Origin: an uncultured Collinsella sp.
GTDB lineage: Bacteria > Actinomycetota > Coriobacteriia > Coriobacteriales > Coriobacteriaceae
Direction: 5' to 3'
NCBI GenBank assembly: GCA_900552735.1
Contig: USBA01000022.1
Location: 1-15,919 of the forward strand
Length of the DNA: 15,919 bases
Translations under genes and position numbers: made by a program
In this document: positions 1 through 6,477 of the stretch, piece by piece
Layout of the letters: each line of letters starts with the position of its first letter
Position numbering within the stretch: position 1 is the stretch's first letter
Notes under the pieces: generated by a model
What the model was told of the DNA's origin: nothing
Seen by the model: only the letters and a program-made list of their open reading frames with translations
The model's database searches: none

Positions 1-101
1 GGCTTCTCTCCGGAACATTCCGCAGAACGCAAAGAGACTCCGCAGCGCGAAGCGCGATGCGGAGCCTCTTTGCATGTCCGAGGACGTTCCGGAGAGAAGC
101 C
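1..101. repeat. Long nested palindrome downstream of groEL
   Basis: The outer arms at 1-16 (GGCTTCTCTCCGGAAC) and 86-101 are perfect reverse complements. Inside them, GCAAAGAG at 29-36 pairs with 66-73, CTCCGCA at 38-44 pairs with 58-64, and a GCGC-rich tip closes the structure. The whole folds into one long, interrupted hairpin about 48 bp after the groEL stop. It probably acts as transcription terminator or mRNA 3'-end stabiliser for groESL, although no clear T-tract follows the outer stem. It may extend beyond the left edge of the window. It could also be a copy of a dispersed palindromic element. The pairing is seen directly; the role is inferred. Confidence 0.7.
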
Positions 102-148
102 CCGTCACGCCCCCGGATTCCCGGTGGGAGTTCTAGACCTTGTCGGCC

Positions 149-1786
149 TTAGTACATACCGCCGCCCTGCTGACCAGCGGTGGCAGCAGCGATAGCGTCC
201 TCAAGCTGAGTGTTCTTGGGCACATCGGAGACGGTGGCCTCGGTGATGAGGATCAGGCTGGCGACAGAAGCAGCGTTCTGCAGGGTGACGCGGCTGACCT
301 TGACGGGGTCGAGGACGCCCATCTCGATCATGTCGCCCCACTCGCCGTTGGCAGAGTTGAGACCCTGGCCGGCGGGCAGCTCGGCAACCTTGTCGACCAC
401 GACAGCGCCCTCAAAGCCAGCGTTCTTGGCGATGGTAGCGACCGGAGCGGTCAGAGCCTTCTTGACGATGTCGACGCCGATCTTCTCCTCGGGGTCGTCA
501 ATCTCGACAGCATCGAGCGCAGGAGCAGCGTCCATGAAGGCGACGCCGCCACCGGCGACGATGCCCTCCTCGACAGCAGCACGGGTTGCCTGCAGGGCGT
601 CCTCGACGCGGTGCTTGATTTCCTTGAGCTCGGACTCGGTAGCAGCGCCGACCTTGATGACGGCAACGCCGCCGGAGAGCTTGGCCAGGCGCTCCTGGAG
701 CTTCTCGCGGTCGAAGTCAGAGGTGGTGTTCTCCATCTCACCCTTGATCTGAGCGATACGAGCGTCGATGGCCTCCTTGGAGCCAGCGCCGCCGACGACG
801 ACGGTGTTGTCCTTGGAGATGGTGACGGACTTAGCGGTACCGAGCATATCGGCGGTAATGTCAGCGACCTTCACGCCCAGCTCGTCCAGAGCAGCCTGAC
901 CACCGGTGAGGACGGCGATGTCCTCGAGGATGCGCTTGCGGCGATCGCCGTAGCCCGGAGCCTTGACGGCGCAGACGTTGAGGGCGCCACGGATCTTGTT
1001 GAGGACGAGGGTCGGCAGAGCCTCGCCATCGATGTCCTCAGCGATGATGAGCAGGCCACGGCCAGCGCGCTGGACAGCCTCGAGAACAGGCATGATGTCC
1101 TGGACGCTGGAGATCTTCTGGTCGGTGATGAGGATGTACGGATCCTTCATCACGGCCTCCATGCGATCGTTGTCCGTGACGAAGTAAGCGGAGACGTAGC
1201 CCTTGTCGAACTGCATGCCCTCGACGGTGTCGATGGTGATGTCGAACGTCTGGGAATCCTCGACGGTAATGACGCCGTCCTTGCCCACGACCTCCATGGC
1301 CTCGGCGATCTTCTCGCCGACCTCGGGGTCACCGGCGGAGATGGTACCGACGGAAGCGATCTGCTCCTTGGTCTCGACCGGCTTGGCCTGCTTCTTCATC
1401 TCGGCGACGGCGGCGTTGACGGCCTTGTCGATGCCGCGACGGATGGCCAGCGGGTTGGCGCCAGCGGCGACGTTGCGCAGGCCGTCGTTGACGATGGCCT
1501 GGGCGAGCAGGGTCGCGGTGGTGGTGCCGTCACCCACAGTGTCGTTGGTCTTGGTAGCGACCTCCTTCACCAGCTGGGCGCCCATGTTCTCGATGTTGTC
1601 CTCGAGCTCGATCTCCTTAGCGACGGAAACGCCGTCGTTGGTGATGGTCGGGGCACCGAACGTGCGCTGCAGCGCAACGTAGCGACCCTTGGGGCCCATG
1701 GTGACGGTAACGGCGTCGGCCAGGGTGTTGACGCCCTTGGCGAGCTTAGCGCGGGCATCGGTGTTGAACGTAATGTTCTTTGCCAT
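149..1786 (-). CDS. groEL: Chaperonin GroEL (Hsp60, 60 kDa subunit)
   Basis: This 545-residue protein has the full, normal length of group I chaperonins and aligns with the family end to end by eye. It begins MAKNITFNTDAR. The ATP-binding signature VGDGTTTATLLAQ lies near residues 84-96, NDGVSVAKEIELED near 50-63, and RVEDALQATRAAVEEGIVAGGG in the C-terminal equatorial region with the conserved Asp. It ends in a short Gly-rich tail, GGQQGGGMY. GroEL forms the double-ring ATPase cage in the cytoplasm that folds proteins under the GroES lid. The ATG at 1784-1786 has a GGAGGA ribosome site about 10 bases upstream. The gene follows groES by 95 bp on the same strand, the usual groES-groEL operon order. 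The tail is glycine/methionine-type, as in the main folding chaperonin, rather than the histidine-rich type of the second actinobacterial GroEL. Confidence 0.98.
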   Translation of the reverse strand: MAKNITFNTDARAKLAKGVNTLADAVTVTMGPKGRYVALQRTFGAPTITNDGVSVAKEIELEDNIENMGAQLVKEVATKTNDTVGDGTTTATLLAQAIVNDGLRNVAAGANPLAIRRGIDKAVNAAVAEMKKQAKPVETKEQIASVGTISAGDPEVGEKIAEAMEVVGKDGVITVEDSQTFDITIDTVEGMQFDKGYVSAYFVTDNDRMEAVMKDPYILITDQKISSVQDIMPVLEAVQRAGRGLLIIAEDIDGEALPTLVLNKIRGALNVCAVKAPGYGDRRKRILEDIAVLTGGQAALDELGVKVADITADMLGTAKSVTISKDNTVVVGGAGSKEAIDARIAQIKGEMENTTSDFDREKLQERLAKLSGGVAVIKVGAATESELKEIKHRVEDALQATRAAVEEGIVAGGGVAFMDAAPALDAVEIDDPEEKIGVDIVKKALTAPVATIAKNAGFEGAVVVDKVAELPAGQGLNSANGEWGDMIEMGVLDPVKVSRVTLQNAASVASLILITEATVSDVPKNTQLEDAIAAATAGQQGGGMY

Positions 1787-1881
1787 AGTGGGTAATCCTC
1801 CAAAAGAAATGTGACTCGCGTCGCCGCTTCCGAGTCCTATGCGACGGCGCGCTCAAAGACGAATCAGAGAGTCTGACGAGA

Positions 1882-2175
1882 CTAGGCCTCAACGACGGCG
1901 TAGATGTCGTCGGCACGCATCAGCAGATACTTCTCGCCGTCGACCTTGACCTCGTTGCCACCGAACTTACCGTAGATGACAACGTCGCCGACCTGAACGT
2001 CCATGGGGATGTGCTCACCCTTGTCGTTGACCTTGCCGGCGCCAACGGCAACGATGGTGCCGCGCTGCGGCTTCTCCTGAGCGTTGCTGGCGATATACAG
2101 ACCAGAAGCGGTCTTCTGCTCGGCCTCGTCGGGCTTGACCAGAACACGATCTGCAAGCGGCTTCAAAGACGACAT
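1882..2175 (-). CDS. groES: Co-chaperonin GroES (10 kDa)
   Basis: GroES is the heptameric lid of the GroEL cage in the cytoplasm. The 97-residue protein starts MSSLKPLADRVLVKPDEAEQ, followed by the mobile loop (about residues 19-33, KTASGLYIAS), the RGTIVAVGAG strand near 38-47, and the ending YLLMRADDIYAVVEA. Length and motifs are typical of the family. The reading frame stays open upstream to about 2376. The start at 2173-2175 is chosen because AAAAAGGAGGAGA sits 7-10 bases before it and because the family begins exactly here. It is the first gene of the groES-groEL operon. A hairpin at 2198-2216 lies just upstream of the ribosome site in the leader. A weak CIRCE-like palindrome and a large inverted repeat lie about 130 bp upstream of the start codon. 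Confidence 0.98.
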   Translation of the reverse strand: MSSLKPLADRVLVKPDEAEQKTASGLYIASNAQEKPQRGTIVAVGAGKVNDKGEHIPMDVQVGDVVIYGKFGGNEVKVDGEKYLLMRADDIYAVVEA

Positions 2176-2197
2176 GCTTGTCTCCTCCTTTTTGGGC

Positions 2198-2216
2198 CGC
2201 GTGGTTATGCCACGCG
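2198..2216 (-). promoter_or_regulatory. Leader hairpin next to the groES ribosome site
   Basis: CGCGTGG (2198-2204) and CCACGCG (2210-2216) pair perfectly around a five-base loop in the presumed groES leader. The stem ends about six bases from the GGAGG at 2183-2189, so it does not cover the ribosome site. It could protect the 5' end of the message or affect ribosome access. A TATAAC at 2269-2274 (minus) could be the -10 of the groES promoter, but no good -35 lies 16-18 bp from it. The pairing is seen; the function is inferred. Confidence 0.4.
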
Positions 2217-2301
2217 AATTAACCCTTTTTTGTTTGCGTACGCGTTGAATGGTACCCACGAATGGCGGGTTATACAACACAGAGTCAAAAAATCTTATTT
2301 T

Positions 2302-2328
2302 TTGGCACTTAGATTTTCTGAATGCCGG
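2302..2328 (-). promoter_or_regulatory. Degenerate CIRCE-like operator candidate
   Basis: The HrcA operator CIRCE is TTAGCACTC-N9-GAGTGCTAA. On the plus strand this site reads TTGGCACTT-N9-GAATGCCGG, which matches 7 of 9 bases in the left half and 5 of 9 in the right. It has the right spacing and lies upstream of groESL, where CIRCE is expected in many Gram-positive bacteria. No better match is visible between 2176 and 2340. The site overlaps the outer arm of the 228-bp inverted repeat, so the resemblance may be chance or an eroded operator. Confidence 0.25.
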
Positions 2329-2532
2329 GGGATAACTTAGCAGTGGCTCCCGTGTGGCTCCGGAGGGGCGGGGCATAAGGTTTCCTGCTCGGGCAGTCCT
2401 GCTCGCACGAAGGCCACATTAAGTGGCCTTCGGCTCGTGCGGAACTCGCGATAAACCTTATGCCCCGCCCCTCCGGAGCCACACGGGAGCCAGGTTAACT
2501 AATTCGGGCCCGGCATTCAGAAAAGTCAGTGC
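2305..2532. repeat. 228-bp nested inverted repeat, possible MITE-like element
   Basis: Three sets of arms nest around one centre. The outer arms are 2314-2329 (TTTTCTGAATGCCGGG) and 2509-2524, 16 bp and perfect, extended by GCACT at 2305-2309 against AGTGC at 2528-2532. The middle arms are 2344-2383 and 2453-2492, 40 bp and perfect. The inner stem is 2408-2417 with 2423-2432, 10 bp around a five-base loop. The segments between arms are about 14-25 bases and do not pair well. No ORF inside looks real. A perfect 40-bp arm pair is far beyond chance and suggests a recent or actively maintained element: a non-autonomous transposon, a cruciform, or a long RNA hairpin. I see no clear target-site duplication. 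Confidence 0.8.
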
Positions 2533-2580
2533 AGCAAAATGGCGATGCGGATAGCGACATGTGCATGGTTTTCGCTGCGC

Positions 2581-2607
2581 GCACGGGTCCCCTGGGGAGC
2601 ACCGTGC
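2581..2607. repeat. Small hairpin beside the first inverted-repeat arm
   Basis: GCACGG (2581-2586) pairs with CCGTGC (2602-2607), and inside it CCCC pairs with GGGG around a tight loop. Its right arm shares CCGTGC with the inverted-repeat motif that starts at 2602, so the two structures compete for the same bases. The plus strand continues into TTTTT at 2609-2613, so this could be a small plus-strand terminator. No gene is seen that would need it. Confidence 0.4.
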
Positions 2608-2839
2608 ATTTTTGGGAGTATTCAGCAGACTAGGACGGCTGCATACGCGCCGGACACACCATATTGGTCCCAAGGACGCCTTCGGCCGGCGATTTTGGTC
2701 GGCAGGCAAACCCCGTCAGGACAGAAAGGCATGCCTCGCGCCGCACCGGAGCACAAAATGACGTCAATCTCTGCAACGTTACTCAGCCGCAGCGGCACAG
2801 GCAGAGCTCGCGGTGCTGAATACTCCGTTTTTTGCACGG
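2602..2839. repeat. Inverted pair of a 25-bp bipartite motif
   Basis: The left copy at 2602-2626 reads CCGTGCA, six bases, then GGAGTATTCAGC. The right copy at 2815-2839 is its reverse complement with the same six-base spacing. All 19 bases outside the spacer are identical, while the spacers differ: TTTTTG on the left and AAAAAC on the right when both are read in the same direction. About 188 bases lie between the copies and do not form an obvious continuous stem. The conserved halves with a variable core resemble a recombination or protein-binding site, or the ends of a small element. No gene lies between them that I can support. Confidence 0.55.
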
Positions 2840-2947
2840 CGCGGACGGGGGTACATCAGGATCCGGAAGAACATCCCAGTCTTTTTATGCAATTCGTAAT
2901 GGAAAGTACGCAAAACACCTAGAGATAGCATTGCTGCTGTCCAAATA

Positions 2948-2983
2948 GGGCGCGGGGCAGCAGCGCCTCCGCCCCGCGCGCCC
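2948..2983. repeat. GC-rich hairpin
   Basis: GGGCGCGGGGC (2948-2958) pairs with GCCCCGCGCGCCC (2971-2983), with a two-base bulge and a 12-base loop. No T-tract follows on either strand. It may be a weak terminator for transcription that passes the amidohydrolase terminator, or only a palindromic relic. Confidence 0.4.
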
Positions 2984-3034
2984 AAATCAAGCAGGGCGGG
3001 GACGCTCCTAACGAACCCCCCCCCATTTGCAAAC

Positions 3035-3082
3035 AAACGCGGCTCGAGCGCCATCCCAAAATAAGCTGCCCGAGCCGCGTTT
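3035..3082 (-). terminator. Terminator of the amidohydrolase gene
   Basis: AAACGCGGCTCG (3035-3046) and CGAGCCGCGTTT (3071-3082) form a perfect 12-bp stem around a 24-base loop, starting 19 bp after the stop of the minus-strand amidohydrolase. Read on the minus strand, the stem ends in GTTTGTTTG, a modest U-rich tail. The loop is longer than usual, so efficiency is uncertain. Confidence 0.65.
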
Positions 3083-3101
3083 AACGGTAAGACATGAATA
3101 C

Positions 3102-4751
3102 TTAGCGCTCGTAGATCAGGTTGCCGGCTAGGTAGGTGGCTTGGACTTTGGTGGCTTGGAGTTCTTGGGGGTCGATGGTGAGTGGGTTTTGGTCCAGGAC
3201 TACCAGGTCGGCGTATTTGCCGGGTTCTAGGCTGCCGAGGTTTTGCTCGTCGCCCGCTGCATAGGCGCTGCCCAGGGTGTAGTTGCGCAGAGCCGTTGCT
3301 GCATCGATGCGCTCGCTCGGCAACCAGCCGCCCTCGGGCCAGTGGCTTTTGGGGTCCTGGCGCGTGATAGCCGTGTAGAGCACGTTCATGCTGGTAACGG
3401 GCGTGATAGGGCTGTCGGTACCGAAGGCTTGGCGAATGCCGCGCTGCTTATAGGTTGCGAACGGCCACATGATGCGGCTGCGCTCCAGGCCCAGATCGCG
3501 CTCCGGTCCACCCGGATCGAGCGTAATATGGCAGGGCTGGCTCGAGGCGACCACGTTGAGCTTGCGCAGGCGGTCGATGTCCTCGGGCAGAAGGTTCTCT
3601 AGGTGCTCGAGCGTGTTATGGCCGTGCTGGGGCAGGCCGTACAGGTCGGCCGCTTCCTCGAAGATATCCAGCGCGGCATGAATCGCACCGTCACCAATAA
3701 CGTGGATGCGTACGGTATGACCGCGCTCCGCGGCCGCCAGAACCAGTTTGCGCATGCGCTCAGCCGGGACCGTCAGACGGCCCCGGTCGCCCGGGAAGCG
3801 CGGATTGGTATAGGGCTCGGTGAGATATGCCGTGTGTTCGCTCGACACGCCATCGAAGAACTGCTTAAAACCTGGCGCCGAAAGCAGCGCGTTGTTCGCG
3901 TAACGTACCTGGAGCTCTTCTAGACGCGACTGGTCATCCAGCAGCGTGGGGAACAGATGGGCACGAATGCCCAGCTTGCCGGTCGTCTGCAGCTTGTCGT
4001 AGACATCGTCGCGGATAAAATCACAGCCCAGCATGGGCATGAGCGACATATCGCAGATCGAGGTGATACCCTGCTCGGCCATACGCCTCATTTGATCGGC
4101 GTAAGCGCTTGCAATGCGATCCTCCCCCAGCCACTCAAGGCAGCGCGGTAGCAGCTGCATGGCAGCCGCCTCGTGAGCAATGCCCGCGAGCTCGCCGCTT
4201 GCGTCCTTGTCGTAGCTGCCGCCCGCCGGCGGCTCGCTGTCGCGCGTGACGCCGAGCGCCTCGAGTGCGCGGCTGTTGAGCCACAGCGTGTGGCCGTCGC
4301 CCGAATACATAACGCAGGGACGATCGGGGAATGCCGCATCGAGCGACGCCTTGGTAGGATGCTCGGGCGGGTCCCAACGGTAGTCGCGCCAGCCCTGCGT
4401 CACAACCCAAGCGTCGTCGGGCAGGTCCTGGGAAAACTCGAGCGCGTGCTGTACCAGCGCCGCCTCGGACGTGCCCATATCCATGAGCATGTACGGCGAG
4501 GAACCGACCGAGGTATGGAAGAAGTGCAGATGAGCGTCATGGAAACCGGGGCAGACAAACTGCTCGCCGTAGTCGAGAACCGGCGTGGCGGCGGGAGCGG
4601 CGGCGATCACGTCATCGGGCTTGCCGACTGCGACGATACGGTCACCTGCGATGGCAATCGCCAGCTCACGAGCAGTATCGATGCCGTCTTGCGCGGTAAA
4701 GACGTTCTTGGAGCGGATAATCCGATCGATATGTTGCATGGGCATCCCCAT
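3102..4751 (-). CDS. Amidohydrolase family protein (YtcJ-like, amidohydrolase_3)
   Basis: The 549-residue product belongs to the metal-dependent amidohydrolase superfamily, YtcJ/NfdA-like branch, cytoplasmic, and has the usual length. Visible motifs are VCPGFHDAHLHFFH near residues 66-79 (the HxH metal pair), RIHVIGDGAIHAALD mid-protein (metal His), FGTDSPITPVTSMN (catalytic Asp region), and the C-terminal GSLEPGKYADLVVLDQNPL that completes the small beta-sandwich domain. Such enzymes hydrolyse amide or N-formyl-type bonds, but the substrate cannot be read from sequence. Three in-frame ATGs (4751, 4745, 4739) lie at the start. The first gives MGMPMQHIDRII; the third has GGGGAT at better ribosome-site spacing and could be the true one. 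The frame stays open far upstream to 6350 only because it is antisense to the M20 gene. The two genes are divergent. Confidence 0.9.
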   Translation of the reverse strand: MGMPMQHIDRIIRSKNVFTAQDGIDTARELAIAIAGDRIVAVGKPDDVIAAAPAATPVLDYGEQFVCPGFHDAHLHFFHTSVGSSPYMLMDMGTSEAALVQHALEFSQDLPDDAWVVTQGWRDYRWDPPEHPTKASLDAAFPDRPCVMYSGDGHTLWLNSRALEALGVTRDSEPPAGGSYDKDASGELAGIAHEAAAMQLLPRCLEWLGEDRIASAYADQMRRMAEQGITSICDMSLMPMLGCDFIRDDVYDKLQTTGKLGIRAHLFPTLLDDQSRLEELQVRYANNALLSAPGFKQFFDGVSSEHTAYLTEPYTNPRFPGDRGRLTVPAERMRKLVLAAAERGHTVRIHVIGDGAIHAALDIFEEAADLYGLPQHGHNTLEHLENLLPEDIDRLRKLNVVASSQPCHITLDPGGPERDLGLERSRIMWPFATYKQRGIRQAFGTDSPITPVTSMNVLYTAITRQDPKSHWPEGGWLPSERIDAATALRNYTLGSAYAAGDEQNLGSLEPGKYADLVVLDQNPLTIDPQELQATKVQATYLAGNLIYER

Positions 4752-4827
4752 CTCTGGCAGGAAATTCAACACCCCCGAGTGTACTCCCCCGTCTCGGTTA
4801 CAAAATGCCAAGCGGCAAACGGCAGCT

Positions 4828-4856
4828 TTGCCAGCCCTAGCGGCAGGTGGCATACT
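4828..4856 (+). promoter_or_regulatory. Sigma70-type promoter candidate for the M20 gene
   Basis: TTGCCA (4828-4833) and CATACT (4851-4856) are separated by exactly 17 bp. They match the -35 consensus in four of six positions and the -10 in four of six. Transcription would start near 4863, giving a leader of about 45 bases with AAGGAG at 4892-4897. The opposite-facing amidohydrolase promoter must lie in the same 156-bp spacer, but I could not pick a clear one. Confidence 0.45.
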
Positions 4857-4907
4857 GGAGAGAGCCTGTACGATTTTGCGATCAACCCAGCAAGGAGCAA
4901 ATCGATC

Positions 4908-6371
4908 ATGACGAAGACCAAGGCACAGCAGATTATGGCGGCGACCGAGGCTCGCGCGGCAGACGACGTCACCGCGGCCATCCGAGATATCGCCGCCGAG
5001 TTTGAGCCCTATATCATCAAGCAGCGCCGGCACTTCCATAAGCATCCGGAGCTGAGCCTCGCCGAAGAGCGCACAACCTCCGACATCGCCAACCAGCTCG
5101 ACGCCATGAATATCCCCTATGAGCGCCCCCTTAAGACGGGCCTGGTGGCGACCCTCCGCGGCACCGCACCCGACGCCTACCGCGAGGACGGCACGCCGCG
5201 CCGCCGCATCCTGCTGCGCGCGGATATTGACGCCCTGCCCGTCACCGAGCAGACCGGCGAGGAATTCGCCAGCGTCAACGAGGGCTGCATGCACGCCTGC
5301 GGCCACGACTGCCACATCGCCATGATGCTCGGCACGCTGCAAATCCTGCGCCATATGACCGACGACATCCACGGCGAAGTCCGCATCGTCTTCCAGCCCA
5401 GCGAGGAAAACGGTCAGGGCGCCAAACTCATGATCGGCACGGGCGTGCTCGACGGCGTCGATGGCGCTTACGCCGCGCACATCTGGAGCGAGGTCGACGC
5501 CGGCACCGTAAGCTGCGAGCCCGGCCCGCGCATGGCCAATACCGACTGGTTCCGCATCGATGTCCGCGGCACCTCGTGCCACGGCGCCATGCCCCAGCGC
5601 GGCCACGACGCCGTCATGGTTGCCGCCGAGATCGTCAATGCCCTGCAGACCATCGTCTCGCGCGAAATCAGCCCCTACGAGCCGGCCGTCATCACCGTCG
5701 GCGAGCTGCATGGCGGCACCGCGCGCAACGTTATCGCCGGCACGGCCTACCTCGCCGGCACGGTGCGCACCTACGGCGATTCGACCCACGAGGAAATGCC
5801 GGAGCTTATGCGCCGCATCGTGGAGCATACTGCGGTCGCCTTGGGCGCCGAGGCAGAGCTCACCGACTACACCATCGCCAACTACAAGGTCGAAAACGAC
5901 GCGGGCTCGAGCGAGCGCTGCCGTCAGGCTGTAATTAAGTGTCTGGGCCCCGCCGGCCAAGGCCATTATCGTGGCACGCTTTCGGGCGAGGATTTTTCGG
6001 AGTACCTGCGCCGCGTACCGGGCGTGCTCGCCTTTGTAGGTACGCGCAACCCCAAGATTGGCGCCACGTACGCCCAACATTCCTGCTTTTACAAGATCGA
6101 CGAGAGCGTGCTGGCCAAGGGCTCCATGGTGGCAGCCCAGTATGCTATCGACTTTTTGGCCGAGCCCACGCAAGAGGAGCTCGACGGCCCCGCGATTACC
6201 GCGGTCGCCGAAACCAACCCCGACTTGGCCGCCAAGCTGCGCTCTGCCAAGGCCACGGCCGCTGAGGCGCGCGACGCCATGCACGATGCTCGCACCGCCC
6301 GCCATGCTGCAATCAAGGGCATCCACGATGCGCGGGCTGCCGCTCGCCACGAGGAAAAGCGCGACGAGTAG
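4908..6371 (+). CDS. M20-family metallopeptidase / amidohydrolase
   Basis: The 487-residue product is an M20D-type metal-dependent amidohydrolase, a family that includes aminoacylases, N-acetyl-diaminopimelate deacetylase and IAA-amino acid hydrolase-like enzymes. Motifs by approximate residue: RRHFHKHPELS 40-50, LLRADIDALPV 102-112, HACGHDCHIAMM 129-140 (metal Cys131 and His133), FQPSEENGQGA 162-172 (Glu pair), His191, CHGAMPQRGHDAV 224-236 (dimerisation domain), LSGEDFSEYL 358-367, and AQHSCFYKIDE 389-399 (final His). The ATG at 4908 has AAGGAG ten bases upstream. The exact substrate is unknown. An Ala/Arg/His/Glu-rich helical tail of about 70 residues (418-487) follows the normal end of the fold and is unusual. 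There is no signal peptide. The gene is divergent from the amidohydrolase, so the two may share regulation and act on related N-acylated compounds; that link is inference. Confidence 0.92.
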   Translation: MTKTKAQQIMAATEARAADDVTAAIRDIAAEFEPYIIKQRRHFHKHPELSLAEERTTSDIANQLDAMNIPYERPLKTGLVATLRGTAPDAYREDGTPRRRILLRADIDALPVTEQTGEEFASVNEGCMHACGHDCHIAMMLGTLQILRHMTDDIHGEVRIVFQPSEENGQGAKLMIGTGVLDGVDGAYAAHIWSEVDAGTVSCEPGPRMANTDWFRIDVRGTSCHGAMPQRGHDAVMVAAEIVNALQTIVSREISPYEPAVITVGELHGGTARNVIAGTAYLAGTVRTYGDSTHEEMPELMRRIVEHTAVALGAEAELTDYTIANYKVENDAGSSERCRQAVIKCLGPAGQGHYRGTLSGEDFSEYLRRVPGVLAFVGTRNPKIGATYAQHSCFYKIDESVLAKGSMVAAQYAIDFLAEPTQEELDGPAITAVAETNPDLAAKLRSAKATAAEARDAMHDARTARHAAIKGIHDARAAARHEEKRDE

Positions 6372-6406
6372 CCGTCACGCCCATCCATAACAGCCTGGCT
6401 AAAGCA

Positions 6407-6445
6407 AAGCGGGGGCGGACGTTATCTCAACGTTCGCCCCCGCTT
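6407..6445. terminator. Bidirectional terminator between convergent genes
   Basis: A 17-bp stem (6407-6423 with 6429-6445, one G-T wobble) closes on a five-base loop, ATCTC. It lies 35 bp after the M20 stop (plus) and 32 bp after the DUF2752 stop (minus). On the minus strand it is followed by a loosely T-rich GCTTTGCTTTA stretch, on the plus strand by weak T content. Position and strength suggest it serves both genes. Confidence 0.8.
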
Positions 6446-6477
6446 ATGTGTCGACCGTTTTTCTAGCGCGTCCTCCG

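Larger units (their letters stand above)
2533..3034. other. Gene-poor intergenic stretch between groES and the amidohydrolase
   Basis: This is the rest of the roughly 925-bp gap. Open frames exist on both strands (for example 2539-2922 plus and 2622-2837 minus), but their translations are rich in Arg, Pro, Ala and Cys, show no recognisable domain, and overlap each other as GC-rich shadow frames do. The stretch holds an inverted-repeat pair (2602-2626 and 2815-2839), a hairpin at 2581-2607, a GC-rich hairpin at 2948-2983, and nine consecutive C residues at 3016-3024. It could encode a small RNA, but nothing visible proves transcription. Confidence 0.5.

Noticed and set aside
140..1795. Open frame of 551 codons on the plus strand, antisense to groEL
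   Set aside because: It mirrors groEL almost exactly, is rich in Gly, Asp, Leu and Val as expected from antisense GC-rich coding DNA, and has no recognisable domain.
2539..2922. 127-codon plus-strand frame in the groES-amidohydrolase gap
   Set aside because: No ribosome site stands out, the composition is Arg/Pro/Ala-rich, it runs through the inverted-repeat arms, and competing frames exist on the other strand.
4173..4907. Upstream extension of the M20 frame on the plus strand
   Set aside because: It is antisense to the amidohydrolase; the M20 fold starts after the ATG at 4908, which has a good ribosome site.
4752..6350. Upstream extension of the amidohydrolase frame on the minus strand, giving 1082 codons
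   Set aside because: The extension is antisense to the well-supported M20 gene, and the family starts near MQHIDRII at about 4739-4751.
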